Positions 43,274 through 53,410 of a DNA stretch of 64,000 nt are shown one piece after another. The stretch is from an uncultured Bacilli bacterium. GTDB taxonomy: Bacteria > Bacillota_I > Bacilli_A > RF39 > UBA660. The first letter of the stretch is position 1; every line of letters begins with the position of its first letter. The DNA lies in contig CAKPFG010000002.1 of the NCBI GenBank assembly GCA_934153675.1, positions 62,001-126,000 on the forward strand, in the 5' to 3' direction. A program made the translations under genes and the position numbers. Under the pieces are notes generated by a model. The model saw nothing but the letters and a program-made list of their open reading frames with translations, made no database searches and was not told where the DNA came from.

Positions 43274-44623
43274 TTATTTTCCAAGACAAAAATTACTAAA
43301 TAATTGATTAAAAAAATCTTCTTTATAATTTATTCCTAAAATATCACCTAGATATTCTGAAGCATTATTAATTTCTATTTCTACAATATCTATAGGCATT
43401 TCATTTTTTATTAAAATTAAACTTTTTTCAATACTTGTTATTGACTTTTGTATTAAATTGATACTTCTTAAACTACTAACATAATTAAAATCATTAGTAT
43501 CTATTTCATCTAAATTATACATACTGTAAATTTTATTTTTTAATGTTTCTATCCCTTTATTATTTAATGCTGATATATATACTACATTATCATCACTATT
43601 CAATTTTATTTTTCTATCTAAATCTATTTTATTTACTATAATAATATATTTTTTATCTTTTATTTTATTTAAAATTTCTATCTCATCACTTGATAAAACT
43701 GAATTATTATTGACAACAAATAATATAAGTGAAGCTTTTTCTATTAATTCAAGGCTTTTTTTTACACCTATACTTTCAACTATATCATTTGTTTTCCTTA
43801 TACCAGCTGTATCTATTAAATTCAATTTTATACCATCTATAATAACTTCACCCTCTACAATATCCCTGGTTGTTCCAGGAATATCAGTTACTATTGCCTT
43901 TTCTTCTTCAAGAATTCTATTTAAAATACTACTTTTACCCACATTTGGTTTACCTATTATTACTGTATCTATACCATTCTTTATAATCATCGAACTTTTA
44001 GAATTTTTTAATAATGTTTTTAAATTAGATAGACAATCTAATAAAATAGGTCTTATCATTTCATTATTTAAAACTTTGATATCATCATATTCAGGAAAAT
44101 CTATATTAACCTCTATATTTGTTTCAATCTTTGATAATTGATTTCTAATTTCTTTTATTTTATTTGATGTTGATTTTTTTAATTGATTTACAGCTATTGA
44201 TTGTGCTTTAGAAGTCTTTGATGAAATAACATCCATAATACCTTCAGCCTCCAGTAAATCAATTCTACCATTTAAAAAAGCTCTTTCAGTAAATTCCCCT
44301 GGTTTTGCAAGTCTACACCCTTTTTTTAACAATAAATCTAATATTTTATTAGCACTTGCAATACTACCATGAGCATTTATTTCAACTACATTTTCTCTAG
44401 TATATGTATTAGGTTCCTTCATAACTGAAACCATTACTTCGTCTATTAAAATATTCTCATTATATATATGTCCATAATTTATTGTGTGATCTGAAACTTT
44501 ATTCAAATTTTTTCCTCTAAATATTTTGCTTACTATATCTATTGCATCCTCACCACTAATTCTAATAATAGAAATGGCTCCTGTCGCAAGAGGGGTTGAT
44601 ATAGCTGCTATAGTATCATTCAT
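43274..44623 (-). CDS. mnmE: tRNA modification GTPase MnmE
   Basis: 449 residues. The N-terminal formyl-THF-binding domain (TIAAISTPLATGAISIIRISG), central G domain (GKPNVGKSSILNRIL, DIPGTTRD, DTAGIR, NKIDL) and the C-terminal C-x-G-K (FCLGK) are complete. Works with MnmG, 64 bases downstream. Confidence 0.97.
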   Translation of the reverse strand: MNDTIAAISTPLATGAISIIRISGEDAIDIVSKIFRGKNLNKVSDHTINYGHIYNENILIDEVMVSVMKEPNTYTRENVVEINAHGSIASANKILDLLLKKGCRLAKPGEFTERAFLNGRIDLLEAEGIMDVISSKTSKAQSIAVNQLKKSTSNKIKEIRNQLSKIETNIEVNIDFPEYDDIKVLNNEMIRPILLDCLSNLKTLLKNSKSSMIIKNGIDTVIIGKPNVGKSSILNRILEEEKAIVTDIPGTTRDIVEGEVIIDGIKLNLIDTAGIRKTNDIVESIGVKKSLELIEKASLILFVVNNNSVLSSDEIEILNKIKDKKYIIIVNKIDLDRKIKLNSDDNVVYISALNNKGIETLKNKIYSMYNLDEIDTNDFNYVSSLRSINLIQKSITSIEKSLILIKNEMPIDIVEIEINNASEYLGDILGINYKEDFFNQLFSNFCLGK

Positions 44624-44657
44624 ATTTTACCTCCAAAAAAATACTATATAAATAGTA

Positions 44658-45251
44658 TTAATTTTCAATATATTTTATTACAACACATCTATTAGGTTCT
44701 TCACCTACACTTACAGTTTCAATATTATAGTAATTGTTAGCAACATTATGAACAATTCTTCTTTGATATGAATTCATAGGATCCAAAGTTGTATCTGTTT
44801 TTGTAGTTAAAACATCGTTAATAATTTTTTTCACATCATCTTCAAATAATTGTTGCCTACGTAATCTATAATTAGAAACATCTATATTTATTTTTAAATT
44901 AAATTTTGTTTTAACTCTTAATGATTGTTTCAATAAAAACTGTAAGGAAGATAAATTTTTTCCATCTTTTCCAATAATTATAGCATTGTCTTTACTACTA
45001 ATCTTTACTGTAAATATTTCATCTATTTCATCAATGTCTATTTTAGCAGTAATATTCATTTTATCAAATATTTTTGTTAAAAAAGAAAGAATATAATCCT
45101 TAATTTCCGATTTTTTTAAAACATCCATTTTATATAAATTATCATCCTCATATTCAGTTGTTATTATTTCATTATAATATAAATCCAAATCTTCCAAACA
45201 TTTAATTCTACAAGTATCTTTATCTTTACCAGAAAAATTATATACTTTCAT
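44658..45251 (-). CDS. jag: RNA-binding protein Jag/KhpB
   Basis: 197 residues with the Jag N-terminal domain (residues 1-50), a KH domain (ISSKDNAIIIGKDGKNLSSLQFLLKQSL) and an R3H domain (MNSYQRRIVHNVANNYYNIETVSVGEEPNRCVVI). With KhpA it binds RNA and affects cell elongation and division in relatives. Directly follows yidC with 2 bases between. Confidence 0.94.
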   Translation of the reverse strand: MKVYNFSGKDKDTCRIKCLEDLDLYYNEIITTEYEDDNLYKMDVLKKSEIKDYILSFLTKIFDKMNITAKIDIDEIDEIFTVKISSKDNAIIIGKDGKNLSSLQFLLKQSLRVKTKFNLKINIDVSNYRLRRQQLFEDDVKKIINDVLTTKTDTTLDPMNSYQRRIVHNVANNYYNIETVSVGEEPNRCVVIKYIEN

Positions 45252-45253
45252 AT

Positions 45254-46258
45254 TTACTTACTCCTTTTAACAATTAAATTTTGAACAATAGTAAAGGTAC
45301 TATTTGTTATCCAATACAATATAATAGCTGTGGACATTGAAAATGAAGTAAATAATATAACTATCATCATTATATTTGTCATCATTTTCATTTGTTTTGC
45401 TTGATCTTGTCCCATTGTTGCACCACTATTTAATTTAAATGAAAAATAAGTTACTATTCCAACTAAAAGTGGAAGAATTAGGTAAAAGTAATGTCCTGCA
45501 CTCATTCCAGTAATAGGAGTAGTTGACATATTAAAAATTAAAAATTTATCTTCAAACAAAACTGGTAATCTATACAAAGCTTCATAAAATGCCAAGAATA
45601 ATGGTATTTGAATAAATCCAAATATACAACCAGACATTGGATTTATACCATGTTTTTTATAAACCATCATCATTTCTTGACTCTTCATAGCCATTGATTC
45701 CTGATCATTTTTATTTTTATACTTTTTTTCTATCTTGTCCATATCATCTTTTGCATCTTTTAATAATTCAGATTGTTTAGCAGCCTTTTTAGTAACAGGA
45801 AGTAATATTAATCTTATTATTAACGTTGCAACTATAACTGATAATCCATAATTTTTTAATAAATTACCTAATTGAATTAAAACCCAAGCTAATGGTTTTA
45901 CAAAAAGACTAGTCCACAAACCCTCATAACCACCAGATGTTATTTTAAAATCATTACAGGCAACTAATTTATTTACATCTAGTAAATTATCCTTCTGTTT
46001 ATTATATTCTGATTTAGAGATATCTTTATCCTTTAATTGCTTGTTTAGTTTTTCAATTTTTTCATCTTTCGTTTTTTCATACAATTTTAATATATCTTTA
46101 TCATTTGGTTTACACAAAATATTTGATGGTAATACTTGTCCTGTTTCATTATTTTTTACTATTTTTCCTTCACTATTTTTCAACTGCTTAGTACAACCCG
46201 TTACAATTACTACTAATAATACTAACAGTATAATTTTTATCTTTTTATGTTTTTTCAC
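45254..46258 (-). CDS. yidC: Membrane protein insertase YidC/SpoIIIJ, lipoprotein form
   Basis: 334 residues. Signal MKKHKKIKIILLVLLVVIVTGC ends in a lipobox Cys at about 22, as in Gram-positive YidC1. The five-span insertase core (WVLIQLGNLLKNYGLSVIVATLIIRLIL through MMIVILFTSFSMSTAIILYWITNSTFTIVQNLIV) holds the conserved Arg in LIIRLIL. Inserts proteins with or without SecYEG. Overlaps rnpA by 14 bases. Confidence 0.96.
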   Translation of the reverse strand: MKKHKKIKIILLVLLVVIVTGCTKQLKNSEGKIVKNNETGQVLPSNILCKPNDKDILKLYEKTKDEKIEKLNKQLKDKDISKSEYNKQKDNLLDVNKLVACNDFKITSGGYEGLWTSLFVKPLAWVLIQLGNLLKNYGLSVIVATLIIRLILLPVTKKAAKQSELLKDAKDDMDKIEKKYKNKNDQESMAMKSQEMMMVYKKHGINPMSGCIFGFIQIPLFLAFYEALYRLPVLFEDKFLIFNMSTTPITGMSAGHYFYLILPLLVGIVTYFSFKLNSGATMGQDQAKQMKMMTNIMMIVILFTSFSMSTAIILYWITNSTFTIVQNLIVKRSK

Positions 46259-46595
46259 TAAAATCCTCCCTTATAATACTTAATTTATTTAAAGCAAAAT
46301 ATAAAGCACTTTTCTTTTCTTGAAAAGTTTTTTTTAAAATTTCCTTCCTTAATATTATAATACAATTAAAAGAATTTTCATAGTATTTAGAATCAATTAT
46401 GTCTTTTATTTGTCTTTTTAATTTATTTCGAACAACTGCGTTTCCCAATTTTTTACTAACGGATATACCAAATTTATAATTATCATTTGTATTTTTTTCC
46501 AGATAAATAATAAAATAATTAAATTTGTAAGGTTTAGAATTTTTAATAATTCTAGTATATTCTAAATTATGCTTAATTATATTCTTTTTTTTCAA
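46245..46595 (-). CDS. rnpA: Ribonuclease P protein component
   Basis: 116 residues, cofactor of the RNase P ribozyme for tRNA 5' processing. RNR-type motif FGISVSKKLGNAVVRNKLKRQIKDII is diagnostic. The start is TTG at 46595 (LKKKNIIKHN), behind AAGGAGG; the upstream in-frame GTG would include the ribosome binding site in the coding region. Confidence 0.93.
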   Translation of the reverse strand: MKKKNIIKHNLEYTRIIKNSKPYKFNYFIIYLEKNTNDNYKFGISVSKKLGNAVVRNKLKRQIKDIIDSKYYENSFNCIIILRKEILKKTFQEKKSALYFALNKLSIIREDFSEKT

Positions 46596-46637
46596 ATTTA
46601 ACCTCCTTAAAACAAAAATCACTACTTAGAGTGATTA

Positions 46638-46760
46638 TTAACGAGATAATACTTTACGACCTTTTTTTCTTCTTCTTGTAATTATATTAGTTTTAATACG
46701 TGCCATAAAACCCATTTTCTTACTTTTTCTATGATTGTTAGGTTGATATGTTCTTTTCAT
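46638..46760 (-). CDS. rpmH: 50S ribosomal protein L34, shortened
   Basis: 40 residues instead of about 44: [23 protein letters not shown], then [16 protein letters not shown]. The about four residues (usually NGRK or similar) before VLARRRRKGR are missing. AGGTG precedes the ATG. First gene on the left arm from oriC. Confidence 0.95.
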   Translation of the reverse strand: MKRTYQPNNHRKSKKMGFMARIKTNIITRRRKKGRKVLSR

Positions 46761-46856
46761 CGTACACCTCCATTATCTATAATATCTGCTTGCTTTATCA
46801 ATTATATATATTTTTTTCAATTTTGTCAATTTCTTTTTTTAGATTAATAAAAAAAG

Positions 46857-46998
46857 TTATGCACAATGATTTAAATGAAATATTCATTGAATTTAAATAT
46901 TAAAATATAATTTTCAACATAATTTTAACTTATCCACATTTTAAACAAATGTTTACAAAAAATGATGTTTAAAACTTATGCACATTTTTTGTGTATAA
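46857..46998. other. oriC: oriC, upstream DnaA-box cluster
   Basis: Within the 330 bases between rpmH and dnaA there is a perfect DnaA box TTATCCACA (46930-46938), TTATGCACA (46857-46865 and 46976-46984) and an inverted TTATACACA (46990-46998), in very AT-rich DNA. Gene orientation diverges here. The dnaA promoter must lie in 47000-47080 but no consensus pair is clear. Confidence 0.85.
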
Positions 46999-47089
46999 GT
47001 TTATTTTTTTTATTTTTTAAGGTTTTTTTCTTTCTTTTTTACACATTTTATTGTAAAATATTGATGTTGATTACGAAGAAGGTGAATTT

Positions 47090-48448
47090 ATGAACTTAAA
47101 TAATATGTGGATAAATTTTTTAGAGAAAATTAAACAAAAAATTAGTAATATATCATATGAAACATGGTTTAGTGAAACCAAGTTAATAAATATTAATGAT
47201 GGTATTGCAAAAGTTCAAGTTCCATATCACATTCATAAAAAAAACCTTTCAGAAAATTATATTGATATTATAGAAGAAACATTTTTAGAAGTAACTGGTA
47301 CAAATTTTAAATTTGAATTTTATTTAGAAGAAGAATTAGAAAAAAATATTAAATTAGATATAGAATCTATAGGTATACCAAATAATGACAATTTTGAAAC
47401 AAATCTTGACACTAGATATTCATTTAATAATTATATAATAGGAAAAAGTAATAAATTTGCTGCTACTAGTGCTCTTGCTGTTGCTGAACATCCAGGTAAA
47501 ATGTATAATCCTTTATTCATATATGGACCAAGTGGATTAGGAAAAACACATTTAATGCAAGCTATAGGTAATTTTATCGTAAAAAACAGTGCAAAAAGAG
47601 TTCTTTACATTACTTGTGATAATTTTGTGTCAGATTTTGTTGATATATGTAGAAAAAATAATAATTCTAATAATTTAGAAGCAACAAAACAATTTAAAAA
47701 TAAATACAGAGACGTGGACGTTTTGATTATAGATGATATTCACAATTTAGTAGGGGCCATTTCAGCCCAACAAGAATTTTTCAATACATTTAATGAATTA
47801 TATAATAATGAAAAACAAATTATAATATCTTCAGATAGATCTCCTGATGATATAAAAAGATTGGAAGAAAGATTAAAAACAAGATTCAATTGGGGATTAA
47901 CAGTGAGTATAGAACCACCAGATTTTGAACTTAGAATGAATATAATTAACAAAAAAATTGAAAATCATGAGCTTAATAATAATTTTCCTGAAGATGTTAA
48001 AGAATATATTGCTAGTAATTGTATTGGAGATATTAGAAAACTAGAAGGAGCCTTAACAAGAGTGTTTGCTTATGCTACAATAATGAATGGTTCTGACATA
48101 AATATTAACTTAGCTGCTGAGGCTTTAAAAGATTATTTTGTAAAAACAATAATTGCTAAAAATAATATAGAACAAGTAATGCATATTGTTAGTAGCAATT
48201 ATAATGTCAGTGTAGATGATTTAAAATCAAAAAGAAGAATTAGTAAAATAACTTTGCCTAGACAAATAGCTATGTATATATGTAGAATTTACTTAAATGA
48301 AAATTTGGTAAAAATTGGAAATGAATTTGGTGGAAGAAATCACACCACTGTTATGCACGGAGTTGACAAAATAAAAAAAGAAGTAGACAAAAGTGCTGAT
48401 TTAAACAATGAAATTCAAAAAATGGTAAATCAAATAAAAATGTGTTAA
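47090..48448 (+). CDS. dnaA: Chromosomal replication initiator DnaA
   Basis: 452 residues. Domain I (residues 1-80), a short linker, AAA+ domain III (Walker A FIYGPSGLGKTHLMQA, Walker B VDVLIIDDIHNL), and the domain IV signature FGGRNHTTVMHGVDKI that reads DnaA boxes. AAGGTG precedes the ATG. Flanked on both sides by DnaA boxes. Confidence 0.98.
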   Translation: MNLNNMWINFLEKIKQKISNISYETWFSETKLININDGIAKVQVPYHIHKKNLSENYIDIIEETFLEVTGTNFKFEFYLEEELEKNIKLDIESIGIPNNDNFETNLDTRYSFNNYIIGKSNKFAATSALAVAEHPGKMYNPLFIYGPSGLGKTHLMQAIGNFIVKNSAKRVLYITCDNFVSDFVDICRKNNNSNNLEATKQFKNKYRDVDVLIIDDIHNLVGAISAQQEFFNTFNELYNNEKQIIISSDRSPDDIKRLEERLKTRFNWGLTVSIEPPDFELRMNIINKKIENHELNNNFPEDVKEYIASNCIGDIRKLEGALTRVFAYATIMNGSDININLAAEALKDYFVKTIIAKNNIEQVMHIVSSNYNVSVDDLKSKRRISKITLPRQIAMYICRIYLNENLVKIGNEFGGRNHTTVMHGVDKIKKEVDKSADLNNEIQKMVNQIKMC

Positions 48449-48456
48449 AGTTTTAA

Positions 48457-48556
48457 TTATCAACAAGTTATCAACATCAATTTTCCCTTTGTAATAAAAG
48501 AAAAAAGTGATGTTATGCACATTATTGACATTAATAATAATAATAATTATAATATA
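48457..48556. other. oriC: oriC, downstream DnaA boxes and unwinding element
   Basis: Between dnaA and dnaN: TTATCAACA twice in tandem (48457-48465, 48468-48476) and TTATGCACA (48513-48521), followed after about 10 bases by an AAT-repeat tract (48530-48556). This matches the bipartite oriC plan of B. subtilis, in which unwinding occurs behind dnaA beside DnaA-trio repeats. The AAT tract can be read as a poly-Asn extension of dnaN, which is an artefact. Confidence 0.75.
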
Positions 48557-48577
48557 AAAAGAAAGAAGGTTTTGGTT

Positions 48578-49699
48578 ATGAAAATAAAAATTAAACAAAA
48601 TAAATTACTTGAAAATTTAAATTATGCAATTAGAGGAGTGTCTAACAAAAACTTGATTCCTATTTTAAGTTGTATTAAATTTGAGTTAAAAGAAGAAGGT
48701 TTGTATTTATTAAGTACAAATAATGAATTTGCAATAAAAACATTCATTCCTAAAAAGGATATAGTTGAAATTATTGAATTAGGAGAAATAGTTATTTCAG
48801 GAAGATATATATATGATATTGTAAAAAAATTAAATAATGAAATTATTACAATAGAAGAAATTATTGATTCACAAGTATTAATAACTACTAATAATTCTTC
48901 ATTTAAGTTAAATTGTAATAAAGCGAATGAATTTCCTAATATTGATTTAGAATTTACTAAAAATCCGATTTTATTAGAAAAATCAATATTTAAAACAATG
49001 ATTAATCAAATTATATTTTCAACTTCTTCGCAAGAATCTAGGCCTATATTAACTGGTATTAATTTTAAGGTTCATAAAAATATTTTAGAATGTACTGCTA
49101 CAGATTCATATAGACTATCTAAAAAAACAATAGAACTTAAAGAAAATATTGAAAATGATATTAACATAGTAATTCCTAGTAAAAATTTAATTGAAACGTC
49201 AAAAATGTTAATTGATGATAATGATAAATTACAAATGCACATTTTTGCTAATAAAATTATTTTTAAATGTAATGATATTATTATTTTGTCTCGATTAATT
49301 AATGGTAATTATCCTGCTACTGATAAATTGATACCTGAAGATTTTTCTTTAACAGTCAAAGTTAAATTATCTGATTTTTATAATGCTATAGATAGAGCTT
49401 CATTATTAACTAATGAGGAAGAAAAAAATATTATAAATTTATTTATAGATAGTAATAAGGCCAAAATTACTTCTAATATTCCTGAAATAGGCAATGTAGA
49501 GGAAAATATCAATATAATAAATAATGAAAATAAAAATTTAAATATTTCATTTAGTTCTAAATTTATGATGGAAGCTATTAAAGTATTTAATTCTGAAGAA
49601 ATAGAATTATGTTTTAATGGAGAAATTAAACCAATTATTATAAAGAATATTAATAATAGTAAATTAATTCAACTAATTTTACCAATAAGAACATTTTAA
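48578..49699 (+). CDS. dnaN: DNA polymerase III beta sliding clamp
   Basis: 373 residues with three clamp domains (MKIKIKQNKLLENLNYAIRG; FSTSSQESRPILTGINF; QLILPIRTF at the C-terminus). The ATG at 48578 has AGAAGG upstream and matches the family start. An in-frame ATG at 48515 would translate the origin unwinding tract. Confidence 0.96.
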   Translation: MKIKIKQNKLLENLNYAIRGVSNKNLIPILSCIKFELKEEGLYLLSTNNEFAIKTFIPKKDIVEIIELGEIVISGRYIYDIVKKLNNEIITIEEIIDSQVLITTNNSSFKLNCNKANEFPNIDLEFTKNPILLEKSIFKTMINQIIFSTSSQESRPILTGINFKVHKNILECTATDSYRLSKKTIELKENIENDINIVIPSKNLIETSKMLIDDNDKLQMHIFANKIIFKCNDIIILSRLINGNYPATDKLIPEDFSLTVKVKLSDFYNAIDRASLLTNEEEKNIINLFIDSNKAKITSNIPEIGNVEENINIINNENKNLNISFSSKFMMEAIKVFNSEEIELCFNGEIKPIIIKNINNSKLIQLILPIRTF

Positions 49700-49720
49700 A
49701 AAGCAATTTTTGCTTTTTTT
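49698..49720 (+). terminator. Terminator of dnaN
   Basis: AAAAGCAA pairs with TTGCTTTT over a short T loop, followed by T. Separates dnaA-dnaN from the comK-like gene. Confidence 0.6.
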
Positions 49721-49738
49721 TTGCATTTTTTTAGTATA

Positions 49739-49790
49739 TACGACATATTTTGGCAAAATACGACATTTACAAGTGATATAAGAAATACCT
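49739..49790 (+). promoter_or_regulatory. Upstream region of the comK-like gene with 20-bp-period repeats
   Basis: TACGACAT occurs at 49739-49746 and 49759-49766, exactly two helical turns apart, around the palindrome TTTTGGCAAAA. A weak -10 (TGATATAAG) follows. The two in-phase repeats suggest an operator dimer. The ComK K-box AAAAN5TTTT is not seen in this orientation. Confidence 0.45.
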
Positions 49791-49808
49791 AAGAAAGGGG
49801 GGATTATA

Positions 49809-50261
49809 ATGAAAAATTATGAAATAAATGAATCTACACAATTTATTAAACCTATTGATACAAAATGTTGTTTAATTTATGAGGAAGAAGAAAAATATGA
49901 AATTAGTAATTCTAGTAATAATATTATTAAATATAATTGTTCTTTTTATGGAAGTTCATATATAGGTCGATGCGAAGGAACTAAATGTTTAACTGGAATA
50001 AAATCTAAATTTCCAATTATAATTGAGGAATCAAGAAAAATAATATTTTTTCCAACATCTTCAATTAGAACTAAGGATGCCATTTGGATATCTTTAAATC
50101 AAATTAAAGATATCAAAAAAGATAATAATAAAAGTATAATAATATTTAAAAATGGTGTTAATATAAAACTGCCAATATCATATTATTCTTTAAAAAATCA
50201 ATATTGCAGAGCCATAATGTTAAAAGCTAAATTGTATGAAAGAATTGGAAAAGAAATGTAA
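49809..50261 (+). CDS. comK: ComK-family competence transcription factor
   Basis: 150 residues. The middle follows B. subtilis ComK: NCSFYGSSYIGRCEGTK (ComK: CRFFGSSYAGRKAGT), KFPIIIEESRKIIFFPTSS (KPPIMVDPSNQIFLFPTLSS), AIWISLNQIKDI, IIFKNGVNIKLPISYYSLKNQYCRAIMLKAKLYERI (TFSNGKTMELPISYNSFENQVYRTAWLRTKFQDRI). It lacks the last about 40 residues of ComK (192 aa), the part involved in ClpC/MecA-controlled turnover. Preceded by GAAAGGGGGG. It sits in the dnaN-recF slot normally held by the S4-domain gene yaaA. Confidence 0.85.
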   Translation: MKNYEINESTQFIKPIDTKCCLIYEEEEKYEISNSSNNIIKYNCSFYGSSYIGRCEGTKCLTGIKSKFPIIIEESRKIIFFPTSSIRTKDAIWISLNQIKDIKKDNNKSIIIFKNGVNIKLPISYYSLKNQYCRAIMLKAKLYERIGKEM

Positions 50262-50283
50262 TATTTCTTTTTTTAATGCTTAA

Positions 50284-50294
50284 ATTGTGGTATA
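50284..50294 (+). promoter_or_regulatory. Extended -10 promoter upstream of recF
   Basis: TGGTATAAT within TTGTGGTATAATATG, an extended -10 without a clear -35, about 80 bases before recF. The 5' leader 50300-50370 shows no recognisable structure. Confidence 0.4.
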
Positions 50295-50372
50295 ATATGT
50301 GTGTCTGTATAGGGATACTTATAATAGATAATTTCCATTTATTCTACAGCTTAACATCAAAGAGGTTAAATT

Positions 50373-51482
50373 ATGTATTTAAAACGTGTTCAAATTCAAA
50401 ATTATCGGAATTATTCTAATTTAAAAGTTTCTTTTAATAAAGGTATAAATATTATCTATGGTAACAATGCACAAGGAAAGACAAATTTATTAGAAGCAAT
50501 ATATGTATTAGCTTTAACTAATACATTTAAAAGTACTATGGAAAGTGATCTTGTTAAATATAATAAAAATTATTTTAAATTATCTGGTGTTATAAAAAAA
50601 GAAAAATTAGATACATTATTAGAAGTTATGTATTGTAATAATAGAAAAATTTTATCAATAGATAAAACGGTAATGAATAAAGTGAGTGAGTATATTTCTG
50701 CTTTAAATGTAATTTTATTTACCCCTGATGATTTGGATATAATAAAAGGTCCTCCTTTAAATAGGCGAAATTTTTTAAACATTGAATTATCTCAATTATA
50801 TAGAAATTACTATATATTATTAAATGAATATAATAAGGTTTTAAAAACTAGAAATGAATTTTTAAAATTACAAAAGCCCAATAAAAAGTATTTAGATATA
50901 TTAACTGAATTTTTGATTGAAAAAAATATAGCTATTTATAAAATTAGAAAAAAATTCATTAATAAAATTAATTTATATTGTGAGAAAATATTTTATGATA
51001 TTTCTGGATTAAAGCATTTTAAAATATTATATAAACCCAATTTTGATTATTTTCTTTATGAATATAATAAAAATAAATGTCTTGAAATATTTAGTCATAA
51101 ATATAAAACAGAATATAAATCTTTGACAACTTTTTATGGTGTACATAAAGATGATTTTGAATTTTATTTAGGGGATATTAATTTAAAAAATTTCGGTTCG
51201 CAAGGCCAACAAAGATTAGCCATTTTAGCTCTTAAACTTTCTGAAATAGAGATTTTTAAAAATTGGCAAAATACCTTTCCAATTTTATTACTTGATGATG
51301 TCTTTAGTGAAATAGATAAAGATAAAAGCAACAAACTTATGAATTATTTAAACAGTAAATTACAAGTTATTATAACAACGGTTTCTCTTGAAAATGTTGA
51401 TAATAAAATTTTATCTTGTGCTAAGATATTCAATATAGAAAATGGAAAATTAAAAATACAGAGAGGTGATTTTAATGAATGA
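50373..51482 (+). CDS. recF: DNA replication and repair protein RecF
   Basis: 369 residues, SMC-like ATPase loading RecA at gaps. Walker [23 protein letters not shown], signature [18 protein letters not shown] and Walker [13 protein letters not shown] are intact. AGAGG precedes the ATG. Its stop overlaps the gyrB start by 8 bases. Confidence 0.97.
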   Translation: MYLKRVQIQNYRNYSNLKVSFNKGINIIYGNNAQGKTNLLEAIYVLALTNTFKSTMESDLVKYNKNYFKLSGVIKKEKLDTLLEVMYCNNRKILSIDKTVMNKVSEYISALNVILFTPDDLDIIKGPPLNRRNFLNIELSQLYRNYYILLNEYNKVLKTRNEFLKLQKPNKKYLDILTEFLIEKNIAIYKIRKKFINKINLYCEKIFYDISGLKHFKILYKPNFDYFLYEYNKNKCLEIFSHKYKTEYKSLTTFYGVHKDDFEFYLGDINLKNFGSQGQQRLAILALKLSEIEIFKNWQNTFPILLLDDVFSEIDKDKSNKLMNYLNSKLQVIITTVSLENVDNKILSCAKIFNIENGKLKIQRGDFNE

Positions 51483-53400
51483 AAATAAACATTATGATGC
51501 TTCAGACATTCAGGTACTAGAAGGACTTGAAGCAGTAAGAAAACGTCCAGGTATGTATATAGGAACTACAGATGTTAAAGGATTACATCATTTAGTTTGG
51601 GAAATAGTTGATAATTCAATAGATGAAGCTTTAGCAGGATATTGTAAGAATATTGAAATAATTATAAATAAAGATAATTCTATTACAGTAAAAGATGATG
51701 GTAGAGGAATTCCTATTGGTATTCATGCAAAAACAGGTATTTCTACTGTAGAAACTGTTTACACAGTGTTGCATGCTGGTGGTAAATTTGGAGGTGGTGG
51801 CTATAAAGTCTCAGGTGGTTTACACGGCGTAGGTGCTTCTGTTGTAAATGCCTTATCTAGTTGGGTAATTGTAAGGGTATACAAAGATGGAAAAATTAAC
51901 GAATGTAAATTTGAACGTGGAGGAAAAACAGCACAAAAATTAATAGTTGTAGGTGATTGTGATAAAAATAGGACTGGAACTACAGTTACTTTTAAACCAG
52001 ATCCAACAATTTTTGATACAGATATATTTGATTATAATACTTTAATGGTAAGAGTAAGAGAATTAGCCTTTTTAAATAAAGGACTTTCTTTAACTTTAAG
52101 AGATGATAGGGATGATGAGGATACTACGGGAAAAACCTTTATGTATGAGGGTGGAATTAGTGAATATGTAAGATTTATTAATCAGGAAAAAACCGTATTG
52201 CATAATGATATTATTCATTTAGAGGGGGAGGAATCAGGAGTTTTCTTTGAAGTTGCTATGCAATATAATAACTCTTATAAAGAAAATATATATTCATTTG
52301 TTAACAATATTAATACTCATGATGGTGGAACACATGAGGAAGGTGTCAAACGTGCACTTACGAGAGTTATTAATTCATATGCAAGAAAGAATAATATATT
52401 AAAAGAAAAAGATGAAGCGTTAACTGGTGATGACGTAAAAGAAGGTTTGACAATGATTATCTCTTGCAAACATCCTAATCCACAATTTGAAGGTCAGACA
52501 AAGGGACGACTTGGTAATTCAGAGGTTAGAAAATTAGCTGATAATGTATTTTCTAAAGGATTTGAAAGATTTTTGATGGAAAATCCTGAAGAAGCAAAAT
52601 TAATTATTAATAAAGCCTTATTGGCGTGTAGAGTTAGAAATGCAGCTAAAAAAGCAAGAGAAATAACAAGAAAAAGTGATCTTACTACTACTAATTTTTA
52701 TGGGAAGTTGTCGGATTGTAAAAGCAAAGATCCTAAAATTTCGGAAATTTTTATAGTCGAAGGAGATTCAGCAGGAGGATCTGCTAAAAAGGGTAGAGAT
52801 TCAATGACTCAGGCGATACTTCCTTTACGTGGAAAAATATTAAATGTAGAAAAGGCACGATTAGATAAGGCTCTTAGTAATGAGGAAATCAGAACGATTA
52901 TTACTGCATTTGGGACAGGTATAGGTGAAGAATTCAATATAGATAAATTAAGATATGATAAAATAATAATAATGACCGATGCCGATGTTGACGGATCACA
53001 TATTAGAGTTTTGCTGTTAACTTTATTTTATAGATTTTTTAAACCTATAGTAGAGGCAGGGCATGTATATGCTGCTCAACCACCATTGTTTAGAATAACA
53101 CATGGAAAAACAAGAAAATATGTACTTACAGAAGAAGAAAAAGAAGATTATTTGAATTCATTATCTGAAAGTGTAAGAAATCGTGCTGAAATAGCTCGTA
53201 TGAAAGGTTTGGGGGAAATGGATGCTGAAGAACTTAACGAAACAACAATGGATATAGAGCATAGAATTTTAAGAAAAATAACAGTAGATGATTTAGTTGC
53301 TGCAGATAATATCTTTAATAAATTAATGGGTGATGAAGTAGATCCGCGTAGAAAATTTATTGAAGAGAATGCTACATACGTAAAAAATTTGGATATATAG
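51475..53400 (+). CDS. gyrB: DNA gyrase subunit B
   Basis: 641 residues. GHKL ATPase ([36 protein letters not shown]), TOPRIM domain ([24 protein letters not shown]) and C-terminal [17 protein letters not shown]. The ATG at 51475 follows GAGAGGTGAT and lies inside the recF end, so translation is coupled. gyrA follows after 10 bases. Confidence 0.98.
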   Translation: MNENKHYDASDIQVLEGLEAVRKRPGMYIGTTDVKGLHHLVWEIVDNSIDEALAGYCKNIEIIINKDNSITVKDDGRGIPIGIHAKTGISTVETVYTVLHAGGKFGGGGYKVSGGLHGVGASVVNALSSWVIVRVYKDGKINECKFERGGKTAQKLIVVGDCDKNRTGTTVTFKPDPTIFDTDIFDYNTLMVRVRELAFLNKGLSLTLRDDRDDEDTTGKTFMYEGGISEYVRFINQEKTVLHNDIIHLEGEESGVFFEVAMQYNNSYKENIYSFVNNINTHDGGTHEEGVKRALTRVINSYARKNNILKEKDEALTGDDVKEGLTMIISCKHPNPQFEGQTKGRLGNSEVRKLADNVFSKGFERFLMENPEEAKLIINKALLACRVRNAAKKAREITRKSDLTTTNFYGKLSDCKSKDPKISEIFIVEGDSAGGSAKKGRDSMTQAILPLRGKILNVEKARLDKALSNEEIRTIITAFGTGIGEEFNIDKLRYDKIIIMTDADVDGSHIRVLLLTLFYRFFKPIVEAGHVYAAQPPLFRITHGKTRKYVLTEEEKEDYLNSLSESVRNRAEIARMKGLGEMDAEELNETTMDIEHRILRKITVDDLVAADNIFNKLMGDEVDPRRKFIEENATYVKNLDI

Positions 53401-53410
53401 GAGGCTTTTT

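Noticed and set aside
42684..44141. Plus-strand ORFs of 100-143 codons opposite mnmG and mnmE
   Set aside because: They are antisense shadows of well-conserved genes with hydrophobic, AT-driven composition.
48515..48577. N-terminal Asn-rich extension of dnaN
   Set aside because: It translates the origin AAT tract and a DnaA box; the clamp starts at 48578 behind AGAAGG.
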